From contig NZ_JASMRU010000009.1 of assembly GCF_030462585.1 (NCBI RefSeq), positions 1 through 58,121 of the forward strand: a DNA stretch of 58,121 nt, given 5' to 3'. This document shows, piece after piece, positions 30,689-37,982 of this stretch (within the stretch, counting starts at the first letter, position 1; every line of letters starts with the position of its first letter). The notes beneath the pieces were generated by a model. The model did not search any database, was not told the DNA's origin, and was given only the letters and a program-made list of their open reading frames with translations. Origin of the DNA: Pseudomonas sp. CAN1 (lineage in GTDB: Bacteria > Pseudomonadota > Gammaproteobacteria > Pseudomonadales > Pseudomonadaceae). A program made the position numbers and the translations under genes.

Positions 30689-31855
30689 ATGATCGAACTC
30701 GACCAACTGACCAAGACCTTCACCCTCAAGGACGGCAAGGAGTTCCGCGCCGTCGACAAGGTCAGCCTGACCGTGGAGAAGGGCGAGATCTGCGTGTTCC
30801 TCGGCCCCTCCGGTTGCGGCAAGACCACCACGCTGAAGATGATCAACCGCATCATCCAGCCCACCTCGGGGCGCGTGCTGATCGACGGCCAGGACACCGC
30901 CGAACTGGACGAGGTGACCCTGCGCCGGCAGATCGGCTACGTCATCCAGCAGATCGGCCTGTTCCCCAACATGACCATCGAGGAAAACATCATGGTCGTG
31001 CCGCGCCTGCTCGGCTGGGACAAGCAGAAGTGCAAGGAGAAGGCGCGCGAGCTGATGGCCATGGTCAAGCTCGAACCCAAGCAGTACCTGTCGCGCTACC
31101 CGCGCGAGCTGTCCGGCGGCCAGCAGCAGCGTATCGGCGTGATCCGTGCGCTGGCGGCGGATGCGCCGCTGTTGCTGATGGACGAACCCTTTGGCGCGGT
31201 GGACCCGATCAACCGCGAGTCGATCCAGAACGAGTTCTTCGAGCTGCAGCGCAAGCTGGGGATGACCGTGATCATGGTCAGCCATGACATCGACGAGGCG
31301 ATCAAGCTGGGCGACAAGGTGGCTGTGTTCAAGAGCGGCCGCCTGCTCCAGTACGACCACCCGGACACCTTGCTGGCACACCCGGCGGACGAGTTCGTCA
31401 GCGCCTTCACCGGCCAGGACAGCACCCTGAAGCGCCTGCTGCTGGTGCGCGCCGAGGATGCCGCCGACAGCAGCATCGTCACCGCCAGCCCCGGCTCCAC
31501 CGTCGCCGAGGCGATTGAGAAGATGGAAGAAGACGATCGCCGCTACCTGGTGGTGGTCGACGCCAACGGCAAGGGCCTGGGCTACGTGCGCCGCAAGGAC
31601 ATGCGCCGCAAGGACGGCGTGTGCAGCGACTTCCTCAACGAGTTCCGCGTCACCGCCAGCCACGACGAGCACCTGCGCATCCTGCTGTCGCGCATGTACG
31701 AGTTCAACAGCTCGTGGCTGCCGGTGCTGGATGCCGAGGGGCAGTTCCTCGGCGAGGTGACCCAGGAGTCGATCGCCGATTACCTGAGCTCGGGGCGCTC
31801 GCGCGGGCGCAAGACCACTATCGTGTCGCCGGCCGAGGTGGCGCAGGCTTCGTGA
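30689..31855 (+). CDS. Osmoprotectant ABC transporter ATPase with CBS domains
   Basis: The 388-residue ATPase energises the transporter. The N-terminal domain has Walker A GPSGCGKTT near residue 43, signature ELSGGQQQRIG, and Walker B LLLMDEPFGAVDP. From about residue 255 two CBS domains follow (IVTASPGSTVAEAIEKMEED, then the STR-like HDEHLRILLSRMYE). In OpuA-type systems CBS domains sense ionic strength and gate transport. ATG 30689 lies 3 nt after the permease stop. No terminator hairpin with a T-run is evident; a REP pair follows. Confidence 0.92.
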   Translation: MIELDQLTKTFTLKDGKEFRAVDKVSLTVEKGEICVFLGPSGCGKTTTLKMINRIIQPTSGRVLIDGQDTAELDEVTLRRQIGYVIQQIGLFPNMTIEENIMVVPRLLGWDKQKCKEKARELMAMVKLEPKQYLSRYPRELSGGQQQRIGVIRALAADAPLLLMDEPFGAVDPINRESIQNEFFELQRKLGMTVIMVSHDIDEAIKLGDKVAVFKSGRLLQYDHPDTLLAHPADEFVSAFTGQDSTLKRLLLVRAEDAADSSIVTASPGSTVAEAIEKMEEDDRRYLVVVDANGKGLGYVRRKDMRRKDGVCSDFLNEFRVTASHDEHLRILLSRMYEFNSSWLPVLDAEGQFLGEVTQESIADYLSSGRSRGRKTTIVSPAEVAQAS

Positions 31856-31878
31856 TCCGGCTCTCGTGATCTGACATT

Positions 31879-31948
31879 GTAGGAGCGAGCTTGCTCGCGA
31901 ACCTGTTCCTCTGCTGCGGGGTTCGTTCGCGAGCAAGCTCGCTCCTAC
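31879..31948. repeat. Inverted REP pair after the osmoprotectant operon
   Basis: GTAGGAGCGAGCTTGCTCGC-type REPs at 31879-31902 (+) and 31925-31948 (-), spaced 22 bp. The layout matches the pair at 24783-24851. Confidence 0.9.
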
Positions 31949-32210
31949 GAAAAGCCTCAAACAACTCCCGCTCGAAGTCCTCCCGCACCACCCATCCCAA
32001 ACAGCTGAACTCCCTCTTCTGTCACCGGTCGTTAACTGTGTAGGACGATGATGCAGAAACGCGTCGAAAGCCCCGTTCTGTGCGGTATTCCGTGCATTTT
32101 GTTGAGTATCCGAAACAGTCAACCGGCAGTGCGACAAAGGGATGCGAAAAAGCGGCAATTCAGGGTTGAACTCATGAACTTCAGGTCCTAAAGTTCGCGC
32201 CCGAACGTCC

Positions 32211-32363
32211 ATGCTGGAAACGATCCATCCGGCTCAAGTACTGACGACGAGAGATAGCCGGTGCCTTTGCCCGGTATCGGTAATGCTCGGCGACATGCCT
32301 TGGGAAGTAGGCGAACCAAAGTGGGGAAACGGATTCGACGTTCAGCTTCACCCCTACGAATAA
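32211..32363 (+). CDS. Possible leader ORF before the ornithine/lysine decarboxylase gene
   Basis: A 50-codon frame begins ATG CTG GAA (MLETIHP...) and ends ...LHPYE TAA, 27 nt before the decarboxylase start. Internal in-frame ATGs occur at 32283 and 32295. No strong ribosome-binding site is seen, so translation is doubtful. The gap 31949-32390 is otherwise empty, long enough for a regulatory leader. Polyamine genes in other bacteria use leader peptides, which makes this worth noting, but I do not recognise this peptide. Confidence 0.3.
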   Translation: MLETIHPAQVLTTRDSRCLCPVSVMLGDMPWEVGEPKWGNGFDVQLHPYE

Positions 32364-32390
32364 CCTGTTCTGCCATTTGGAGTCCCAACC

Positions 32391-33554
32391 ATGTCCATCA
32401 AGGTCGAGGATTACTTCGCCCCCGAAACCTTCCAGCGCATGAAGGCGTTTGCCGACAAGCAGGAAACCCCCTTCGTCGTCATCGACAAGCAGACCATTTC
32501 CGATGCCTACGACCAGCTGACCGGCTGCTTCCCGTTCGCCAAGATCTACTACGCGGTGAAGGCCAACCCTGCCACCGAGATCACCGAGCTGCTGCGTGAC
32601 AAGGGCTCGAACTTCGACATCGCCTCCATCTATGAGCTGGACAAGGTGATGAAGACCGGCGTGCGCGCCGAGCAGATCAGCTACGGCAACACCATCAAGA
32701 AAGCCCGCGACATTCGCTACTTCTACGAGAAGGGCGTGCGCCTGTTCGCCACCGACTCCGAGGCCGACCTGCGCAACATCGCCAAGGCCGCGCCGGGCTC
32801 CAAGGTCTATGTGCGCATCCTCACCGAAGGTTCCACCTCGGCCGACTGGCCGCTGTCGCGCAAGTTCGGCTGCCAGTCGGACATGGCCATGGACCTGCTG
32901 GTGCTGGCCCGCGACCTGGGTCTGGTGCCCTACGGCGTGTCCTTCCACGTGGGGTCGCAGCAGCGCGACATCGGCGTGTGGGACGCAGCGATTGCCAAGG
33001 TGAAGGTCATCTTCGAGCGCCTGAAGGAAGAAGACGGCATCGAGCTGAAGCTGATCAACATGGGCGGCGGCTTCCCGGCCAACTACATCGCCAAGACCAA
33101 CAGCCTGGAAACCTACGCGGAAGAAATCATCCGCTTCCTCAAGGAAGACTTCGGCGACGAGCTGCCGGAAATCATCCTCGAGCCGGGCCGCTCGCTGATC
33201 GCCAACGCTGGCATCCTGGTCAGCGAAGTCGTGCTGGTGGCGCGCAAGTCGCGTACCGCGGTCGAGCGCTGGGTGTTCACCGACGTGGGCAAGTTCTCTG
33301 GCCTGATCGAAACCATGGACGAGTCCATCAAGTTCCCGATCCACGTGGAGAAGGCGGGCGAGCTGGAAGAAGTGGTGATCGCCGGCCCGACCTGCGACAG
33401 CGCGGACATCATGTACGAGCACTACAAGTACGGCCTGCCGCTGAACCTGGCGGCTGGTGATCGCCTGTACTGGCTGTCGACCGGTGCCTACACCACCAGC
33501 TACAGCGCGGTGGAGTTCAATGGGTTCCCGCCGTTGAAGGCGTTCTACCTGTAA
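32391..33554 (+). CDS. speC: Ornithine/lysine decarboxylase, fold III
   Basis: A PLP enzyme of 387 residues, alanine-racemase-type fold, that makes putrescine from ornithine and possibly cadaverine from lysine. PLP Lys57 lies in YYAVKANP, and GGGFPANY and EPGRSLIANAG bind the cofactor phosphate. The active-site Cys of the partner subunit is in GPTCDSADIMYEHY. Length equals, from memory, P. aeruginosa SpeC. The ATG follows TTTGGAG at 10-nt spacing. A long leader precedes it and a strong terminator follows. Ornithine versus lysine preference cannot be settled here. Confidence 0.92.
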   Translation: MSIKVEDYFAPETFQRMKAFADKQETPFVVIDKQTISDAYDQLTGCFPFAKIYYAVKANPATEITELLRDKGSNFDIASIYELDKVMKTGVRAEQISYGNTIKKARDIRYFYEKGVRLFATDSEADLRNIAKAAPGSKVYVRILTEGSTSADWPLSRKFGCQSDMAMDLLVLARDLGLVPYGVSFHVGSQQRDIGVWDAAIAKVKVIFERLKEEDGIELKLINMGGGFPANYIAKTNSLETYAEEIIRFLKEDFGDELPEIILEPGRSLIANAGILVSEVVLVARKSRTAVERWVFTDVGKFSGLIETMDESIKFPIHVEKAGELEEVVIAGPTCDSADIMYEHYKYGLPLNLAAGDRLYWLSTGAYTTSYSAVEFNGFPPLKAFYL

Positions 33555-33573
33555 GGCGCGCCTGGATGAAATG

Positions 33574-33600
33574 GCCCCGCATCAGCGGGGCTTTTTCTTT
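33574..33600 (+). terminator. Terminator of the decarboxylase gene
   Basis: GCCCCGC and GCGGGGC pair around ATCA and are followed by TTTTTCTTTT. A classic Rho-independent terminator, starting 19 nt after the stop. Confidence 0.92.
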
Positions 33601-33631
33601 TGGGGGATTGTTGTGTCGGGAGGCTGCTTTT

Positions 33632-33655
33632 GTAGGAGCGGAGCTTCTCCGCGAT
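33632..33655 (+). repeat. REP palindrome abutting element copy 3
   Basis: A GTAGGAGCGGAGCTTCTCCG-type REP, identical in type and position to the one at 8666-8689 that abuts copy 2. Confidence 0.88.
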
Positions 33656-33985
33656 GCTCTTGCTTGGCGTTGGGTGTTTATGCGCCGCTTCGGTGTGCGC
33701 GTGGACTCCGTATTTCGCCCCCTCGGGCGAGTCCCTTTTGGCAAACGCCCCAAAAGGAACCAAAAGGTCTTGCCCCGGACATCCGGTTTTTCGCTTAGGC
33801 GAAAAATACCCTCGTTGAAACGAAGCTTCAGGGGCACGCTGCGAAGGGCCATCCCTGGCCCATCGCAGCTCTCGCGACATCCATGTCGCTCAACCCCTGA
33901 AACTCCGCTTCAACGAGGCCTCCTGAACGGGGCAGTCAGAGTGCGCGGATGTTTCTCTGGAAGTCTTCAAGAGCCAGAGCCAGAG
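33656..33985 (+). repeat. Multi-hairpin intergenic element, copy 3
   Basis: Almost identical to copy 2 through the stems: CCTTTTGG/CCAAAAGG, then a central palindrome at 33787-33806 with one C-to-T change (a G-U pair if RNA), then GCTGCGA/TCGCAGC at 33838-33869. It lies in the tail-to-tail gap between the decarboxylase gene and a sulfatase-fold gene. A forward REP lies on each side. Confidence 0.88.
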
Positions 33986-34002
33986 ACGGCCGGAGTGGTG
34001 GC

Positions 34003-34287
34003 GCTCTTCGTAGGAGCGAGCTTGCTCGCGAACCGAGCCCTGCCGTCGTCCTCGGCAAAAGCATGCGTAGGATGGCGTGGAGCGCAGCGATACCCATCGA
34101 TTTGCGTAGGGCGCATAACCCGGAACGGGTTATCCGCCGATACCACGACGGCGGATAACGCTGACGCGCTATGCGCCCTACGATCTGATGCTCTTCGTAG
34201 GAGCGAGCTTGCTCGCGAACCGAGCCCTGCCGTCGTCCTCGGCAAACGCATGCGTAGGATGGTGTGGAGCGCAGCGATACCCATCGA
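34003..34287. repeat. 98-bp direct repeats flanking a cruciform
   Basis: 34003-34100 and 34190-34287 are the same 98-bp sequence with two differences. Each starts with GCTCTTC, holds a forward GTAGGAGCGAGC REP and ends in CGATACCCATCGA. Between them, CGTAGGGCGCATA (34105-34117) pairs with TATGCGCCCTACG (34170-34182), and inside that GTTATCCGCCG pairs with CGGCGGATAAC. Sequence after the second repeat (to about 34325) is complementary to the GGATGG.GTGGAGCGCA part. No ORF here is credible. Confidence 0.88.
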
Positions 34288-34347
34288 ATCCAATGCACCG
34301 GCAGCATGCGCTCCACCCATCCTGCGTCGCGACCCGCCTCGGAATGA

Positions 34348-34375
34348 AAAACGCCCCGCAAAAGCGGGGCGTTTT
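34348..34375 (-). terminator. Terminator of the phosphoethanolamine transferase gene
   Basis: AAAACGCCCCGC and GCGGGGCGTTTT form a 12-bp stem around AAAA, 18 nt past the stop of the minus-strand gene. T-runs on both strands allow bidirectional use. Confidence 0.9.
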
Positions 34376-34393
34376 CATCAACTCAGCGAAGAC

Positions 34394-36196
34394 TCAACCC
34401 TCGTCAGGCTGCGCCTTCACCGGCACCTGAGCGGTGGTGGGGGCCTTGGTGCTGGTGGCGATTTCCTGATGCAGTGCTGCCTGGTCCTGCGGCAGCTTGT
34501 CGAACTCGTGCAGGCCGTTCTTCGCGTAGGGGTCGCCGATCCAGCGCGGGGTGCTGGCGAACTGCTGGTTCACCAGGCTCTTGGCTGGCTCGTAGAGGTC
34601 GTAGCTCAGGCCGGCGAGGTCGGAGAGGGTGTGGATCAGGTGCGAGCTGCTGTACGACCGGTTGGCCACTGCCTGCAGATCGCGCGGGTGGGCGGCCTGC
34701 CAGCTCGGCGAGGTCCAGATCATGAACGGGATGGTGTACATCGGCCGGGTCGGGTCCATCTCGTTGCGGCCCAGACGGTCATGGCTGCCGGAGCTGTAGA
34801 CCTCCTCGCCGTGGTCGGAGAGATAGAGCATGAAGCCGTTGGCGTTGGACTCGGCGTAGCGTTTCATCAGGCTCGACACCACGAAATCGTTGTAGCGCAC
34901 CGCGTTGTCGTAGAAGTTGTAGGTTTCCACCTGGTCATCCGAGAGCGCCGCCGGCACGCCCTGGCGGTCCTTGAAGTAGGCGAACTCGTCCGGGTAGCGG
35001 TAGCGGTAGTCCATGTGCGTGCCCAGCAGATGGATGACGATGAGCTTCTTCTGCGCAGGGTCGCGCAGCGCCTTCTCGAACGGCGCCAGCACCACGCCGT
35101 CGTACTGGCTGGCGTTCTGGTTGCGCTGGTTGTTCAGGTACACCGGCTCGTCCGTCTGCTGGGAGAAGGTGGTGAGCATGGTGTTGCGCTTGGTCATCGT
35201 CTGCTGGTTGGTGATCCAGAAGGTCTTGTAGCCCGCCTGTTTCATCAGGTTGATCAGCGACGGGTCGGTGAGGAACCGATCCGGGTTCTGCTCATCGCCG
35301 AAGGTGAGGATCTGCTGCATCACTTCGATGGTGTAGGGGCGCGGCGCGACCACGTTGTTGAACACGGTCAAGCCCTTGCCGCTGGCGGCCAGGGCGTCGA
35401 GGTTCGGCGTGGTGTCGCGGTTGTAGCCGTACAGGTGCATGTGCTGGCGGGTGGTGGATTCGCCCAGCACCAGCACCAGGGTGCGCGGCTCGTCGCCGCT
35501 GCTGTCCTTGAGGTTCTTCAGCGGCGGCAGCGAGGCGTTCTGCTGCAGCAGCTTCTGCATGTTGTCCAGCTGCTGGCGGTACTGCTGGTAGCCCACGACA
35601 AGCTGCCAGGGCACGGCGGGTTCCATGCGCTGCTGCACCTTCTCCATGGCTTCGGCGAAGGTGCGCTCCTGGGTGACCATCTGCTTGTAGAACGGGTAGA
35701 CCAGGTTCATCGCCACCAGCAGCGCCGCCACCGGGATGCGCGCGAAGACCGGCAGGCGCACCGGGCGGATGCGCTTCCACAGCAGCACGGCGACCACGCT
35801 GTAGGCCAGCAGGGCCAGGCACAGCCAGAGGCTGAAGTACTGGCTGAAGTACTCGCCGGCCTCGGCGGTGTTGGACTCGAACATCACGAAGATGACGCTC
35901 TGCGAGAACTCCTGCTTGTAGATGCCGAAGTAGCTCAGGCCCACCAGCGAGGCGCCCCAGAGCACCAGGCCGATGACTGCCGAGATGCCCTTGGTGAAGC
36001 GCGGCAACAGCAATACCGGGGCAAGCCACAGGCTGCTGAGGAAGAAGGCGTCACGGAAGCCGGCGAAGCCGGTGGTGCCGCTGAACAGGATCAGCGCCTG
36101 GGTAACGCCGGAGAAGTACCAGAAGAACAGCAGGAGCCAGCCCAGGCCGGCCCAGTCCACGCCTTTGCGCGCTGCGGGGGAATTGGTGTTCGTCAC
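34394..36196 (-). CDS. Lipopolysaccharide phosphoethanolamine transferase, CptA/EptC-like
   Basis: A 600-residue inner-membrane enzyme with about five N-terminal hydrophobic helices (to about residue 170) and a periplasmic alkaline-phosphatase-fold domain. The catalytic Thr lies in VLGESTTRQHMHLYGYNRDT; metal sites include LYLSDHGEEVY. The family moves phosphoethanolamine from phosphatidylethanolamine to LPS core or lipid A phosphate. The EST-TRQHMxLYGY signature and overall layout favour the heptose-type (CptA/EptC) branch; the acceptor is not certain. Downstream of the Sel1 gene on the same strand and followed by its own terminator. Confidence 0.85.
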   Translation of the reverse strand: MTNTNSPAARKGVDWAGLGWLLLFFWYFSGVTQALILFSGTTGFAGFRDAFFLSSLWLAPVLLLPRFTKGISAVIGLVLWGASLVGLSYFGIYKQEFSQSVIFVMFESNTAEAGEYFSQYFSLWLCLALLAYSVVAVLLWKRIRPVRLPVFARIPVAALLVAMNLVYPFYKQMVTQERTFAEAMEKVQQRMEPAVPWQLVVGYQQYRQQLDNMQKLLQQNASLPPLKNLKDSSGDEPRTLVLVLGESTTRQHMHLYGYNRDTTPNLDALAASGKGLTVFNNVVAPRPYTIEVMQQILTFGDEQNPDRFLTDPSLINLMKQAGYKTFWITNQQTMTKRNTMLTTFSQQTDEPVYLNNQRNQNASQYDGVVLAPFEKALRDPAQKKLIVIHLLGTHMDYRYRYPDEFAYFKDRQGVPAALSDDQVETYNFYDNAVRYNDFVVSSLMKRYAESNANGFMLYLSDHGEEVYSSGSHDRLGRNEMDPTRPMYTIPFMIWTSPSWQAAHPRDLQAVANRSYSSSHLIHTLSDLAGLSYDLYEPAKSLVNQQFASTPRWIGDPYAKNGLHEFDKLPQDQAALHQEIATSTKAPTTAQVPVKAQPDEG

Positions 36197-36299
36197 TTGC
36201 GCCTCGTTGTTGCCGGGCGGCTGCCGAATGCTCCGACAGCCAGGATGGCTGGCGAAGCTAGCAAGGCGATCGTGAAAATTGCGTCAAGTGGCTTGTGGG

Positions 36300-37094
36300 T
36301 CAGGCTGCGCCCAGATGTACGGCAAGCTGATGCAGGTCAGATTCGTCCCCCAACTCCGCGGCTTTCTGGAAGTAGGCCAGGGTCAGCTCCGCCAGGCTTG
36401 GCGGCATGGAAGCGGCCAGCTGCTGGCGGGCAACGCGGAGGAAGTTGAGATTGCCGCCCTCCAGCGCGCGCTCCAGCCAGATGCGCGCGGCCGGCAGGTC
36501 ACCACGCTCGGCAAGCACCGAGGCATGGCTGAACTGGCCGCGGAAGTCGCCGGCTTCGGCCGATCGGCGGTACCACTGTTGGGCCGCCTCCAGGTCGCGC
36601 GGTACCACCAGGCCTTCCTCGTGGAAGCGCCCGACCAGGTTCATCGACTTGGCGTGGCCCAGCGCCGCGGCGCGCTGGTAAAGCTCCAGCGCGCGAGCGT
36701 CGTCGCGGGCCACGCCGCGCCCGGTGGAAAGCAGGTTGGCGAGGTTGTACAGGGCCCAGTCGAGCTTCTGCCGGGCCGCCAACTCGTACTGGCGGGCGGC
36801 GGCTGACTCATCCTGGGCGCAGCCCCAGCCGTGCTCCAGGCAGCGGCCGAGCATGTTGCGCGCCATGGCGTGGCCGCGGTCGGCGGCGAGGCTGAACCAG
36901 GTCACCGCCAGTGGCACGTCCTGCTCGATGCCGTGGCCGTCGAGCAGTATCTGCCCGAGCAGGGCCTGGGCTTCGAGGTCGCCCTCACGGGCACCGGCGA
37001 GGATCAGCCGGGCGGTCTGGCGCGGGTCACCAGCCAGCTGGCCGCTGAGGTCTTCGACGTTGATTTCTTCGGTACGACGCAGGACGAAACTCAT
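36300..37094 (-). CDS. Sel1-repeat protein of the piu cluster
   Basis: 264 residues composed of Sel1-like helical repeats (for example GDLEAQALLGQILLDGHGIE, GHAMARNMLGRCLEHGWGCA and GHAKSMNLVGRFHEEGLVVP). No signal peptide is visible, so it is probably cytoplasmic. Such repeats mediate protein contacts; no specific partner is known to me. It starts 6 nt after the piuC stop, and from memory a Sel1 gene also follows piuC in PAO1. It may share Fur control with piuC. Confidence 0.85.
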   Translation of the reverse strand: MSFVLRRTEEINVEDLSGQLAGDPRQTARLILAGAREGDLEAQALLGQILLDGHGIEQDVPLAVTWFSLAADRGHAMARNMLGRCLEHGWGCAQDESAAARQYELAARQKLDWALYNLANLLSTGRGVARDDARALELYQRAAALGHAKSMNLVGRFHEEGLVVPRDLEAAQQWYRRSAEAGDFRGQFSHASVLAERGDLPAARIWLERALEGGNLNFLRVARQQLAASMPPSLAELTLAYFQKAAELGDESDLHQLAVHLGAA

Positions 37095-37100
37095 GGCAGG

Positions 37101-37781
37101 TCAGACGTCCACCCAGCGGCGCAGCAGGTTGTGGTAGGTGCCGGTCAGCTCGACCAGTGCCGGGTGGTCGGGCACATCGCGGGTCAGCGCCTGGATCGAC
37201 TGGTCCATCTGGAACAGCAGGGCGCGCTGGCTGTCCTCGCGCACCAGGCTCTGGGTCCAGAAGAACGAGGCGATGCGTGCGCCGCGGGTCACCGGGTTGA
37301 CCTTGTGCAGGCTGGTGGCGGGGTAAAGCACCAGGTCGCCGGCGGGCAGCTTGACCTGCTGGGTGCCGTAGGTGTCCTGGATCACCAGTTCGCCGCCGTC
37401 GTAGTCCTCCGGGTCGCTGAAGAACAGCGTCGAGGAGACGTCGGTGCGCACCCGCTCGCGGCCTCCCTGGGTGTCGCGCACGGCGTTGTCGATGTGGAAG
37501 TCGAACGAGCCGCCGCCGGTGTAGCAGTTGAACAGCGGTGGGAACACCTTGCTTGGCAGGGCGGCGGACTGGAACAGCGGGTTGATCCACAGGCGCTGCA
37601 GCATGGCTTCGCCAATCTCGCGGGCCAGCGGGTGGTCCTGCGGCAGTTGCAGGTTGTGCTTGGCGCGGGACGACTGGTAGCCGGCGGTGACCTTGCCGTC
37701 GGCCCATTCGGCCTGTTCCAGGGCGGCGCGGATGCGCGTCACCTCCTCGCGGGTGAAGACGCCGGGAATGTGCAGCAGCAT
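37101..37781 (-). CDS. piuC: Fe(II)/2-oxoglutarate-dependent hydroxylase PiuC
   Basis: A 226-residue dioxygenase of the YbiX/PiuC family. The iron triad is His96 and Asp98 ([10 protein letters not shown]) with His159 (TSLHKVNP), and Arg169 (RGARIASF) binds 2-oxoglutarate. PiuC-type proteins are linked to siderophore or siderophore-drug uptake through PiuA; the natural substrate is not settled. It is divergent from piuA across a 201-bp promoter gap holding a Fur-like box, with the Sel1 gene next downstream. Confidence 0.93.
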   Translation of the reverse strand: MLLHIPGVFTREEVTRIRAALEQAEWADGKVTAGYQSSRAKHNLQLPQDHPLAREIGEAMLQRLWINPLFQSAALPSKVFPPLFNCYTGGGSFDFHIDNAVRDTQGGRERVRTDVSSTLFFSDPEDYDGGELVIQDTYGTQQVKLPAGDLVLYPATSLHKVNPVTRGARIASFFWTQSLVREDSQRALLFQMDQSIQALTRDVPDHPALVELTGTYHNLLRRWVDV

Positions 37782-37815
37782 GGGGCGATTCCGTCAGAAC
37801 TGGATAATTTGCCAA

Positions 37816-37830
37816 TGATAATGATTTGCA
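37816..37830. promoter_or_regulatory. Predicted Fur box between piuC and piuA
   Basis: TGATAATGATTTGCA matches the 7-1-7 Fur pattern TGATAATnATTATCA at 12 of 14 defined positions. It lies 35 nt before piuC and 153 nt before piuA, so iron repression of the divergent pair is likely. Confidence 0.75.
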
Positions 37831-37982
37831 ACATATCGGTACACCGGCATACCCCTACTTCCGACAGGGAGAAAGTGTAAATGTTGTAAATCATCTGCGT
37901 ATGGGAATATTTGTGAATTGATACAATTTCTCAATTGCAATAGATTGCGCGGCCTTCATGAGCCCCTGGGGAGGGAGTTCCA

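Noticed and set aside
33566..36448. A 960-codon plus-strand frame from the third repeat gap through the phosphoethanolamine transferase gene
   Set aside because: It joins repeat DNA to the antisense of a well-supported gene and runs through two terminators.
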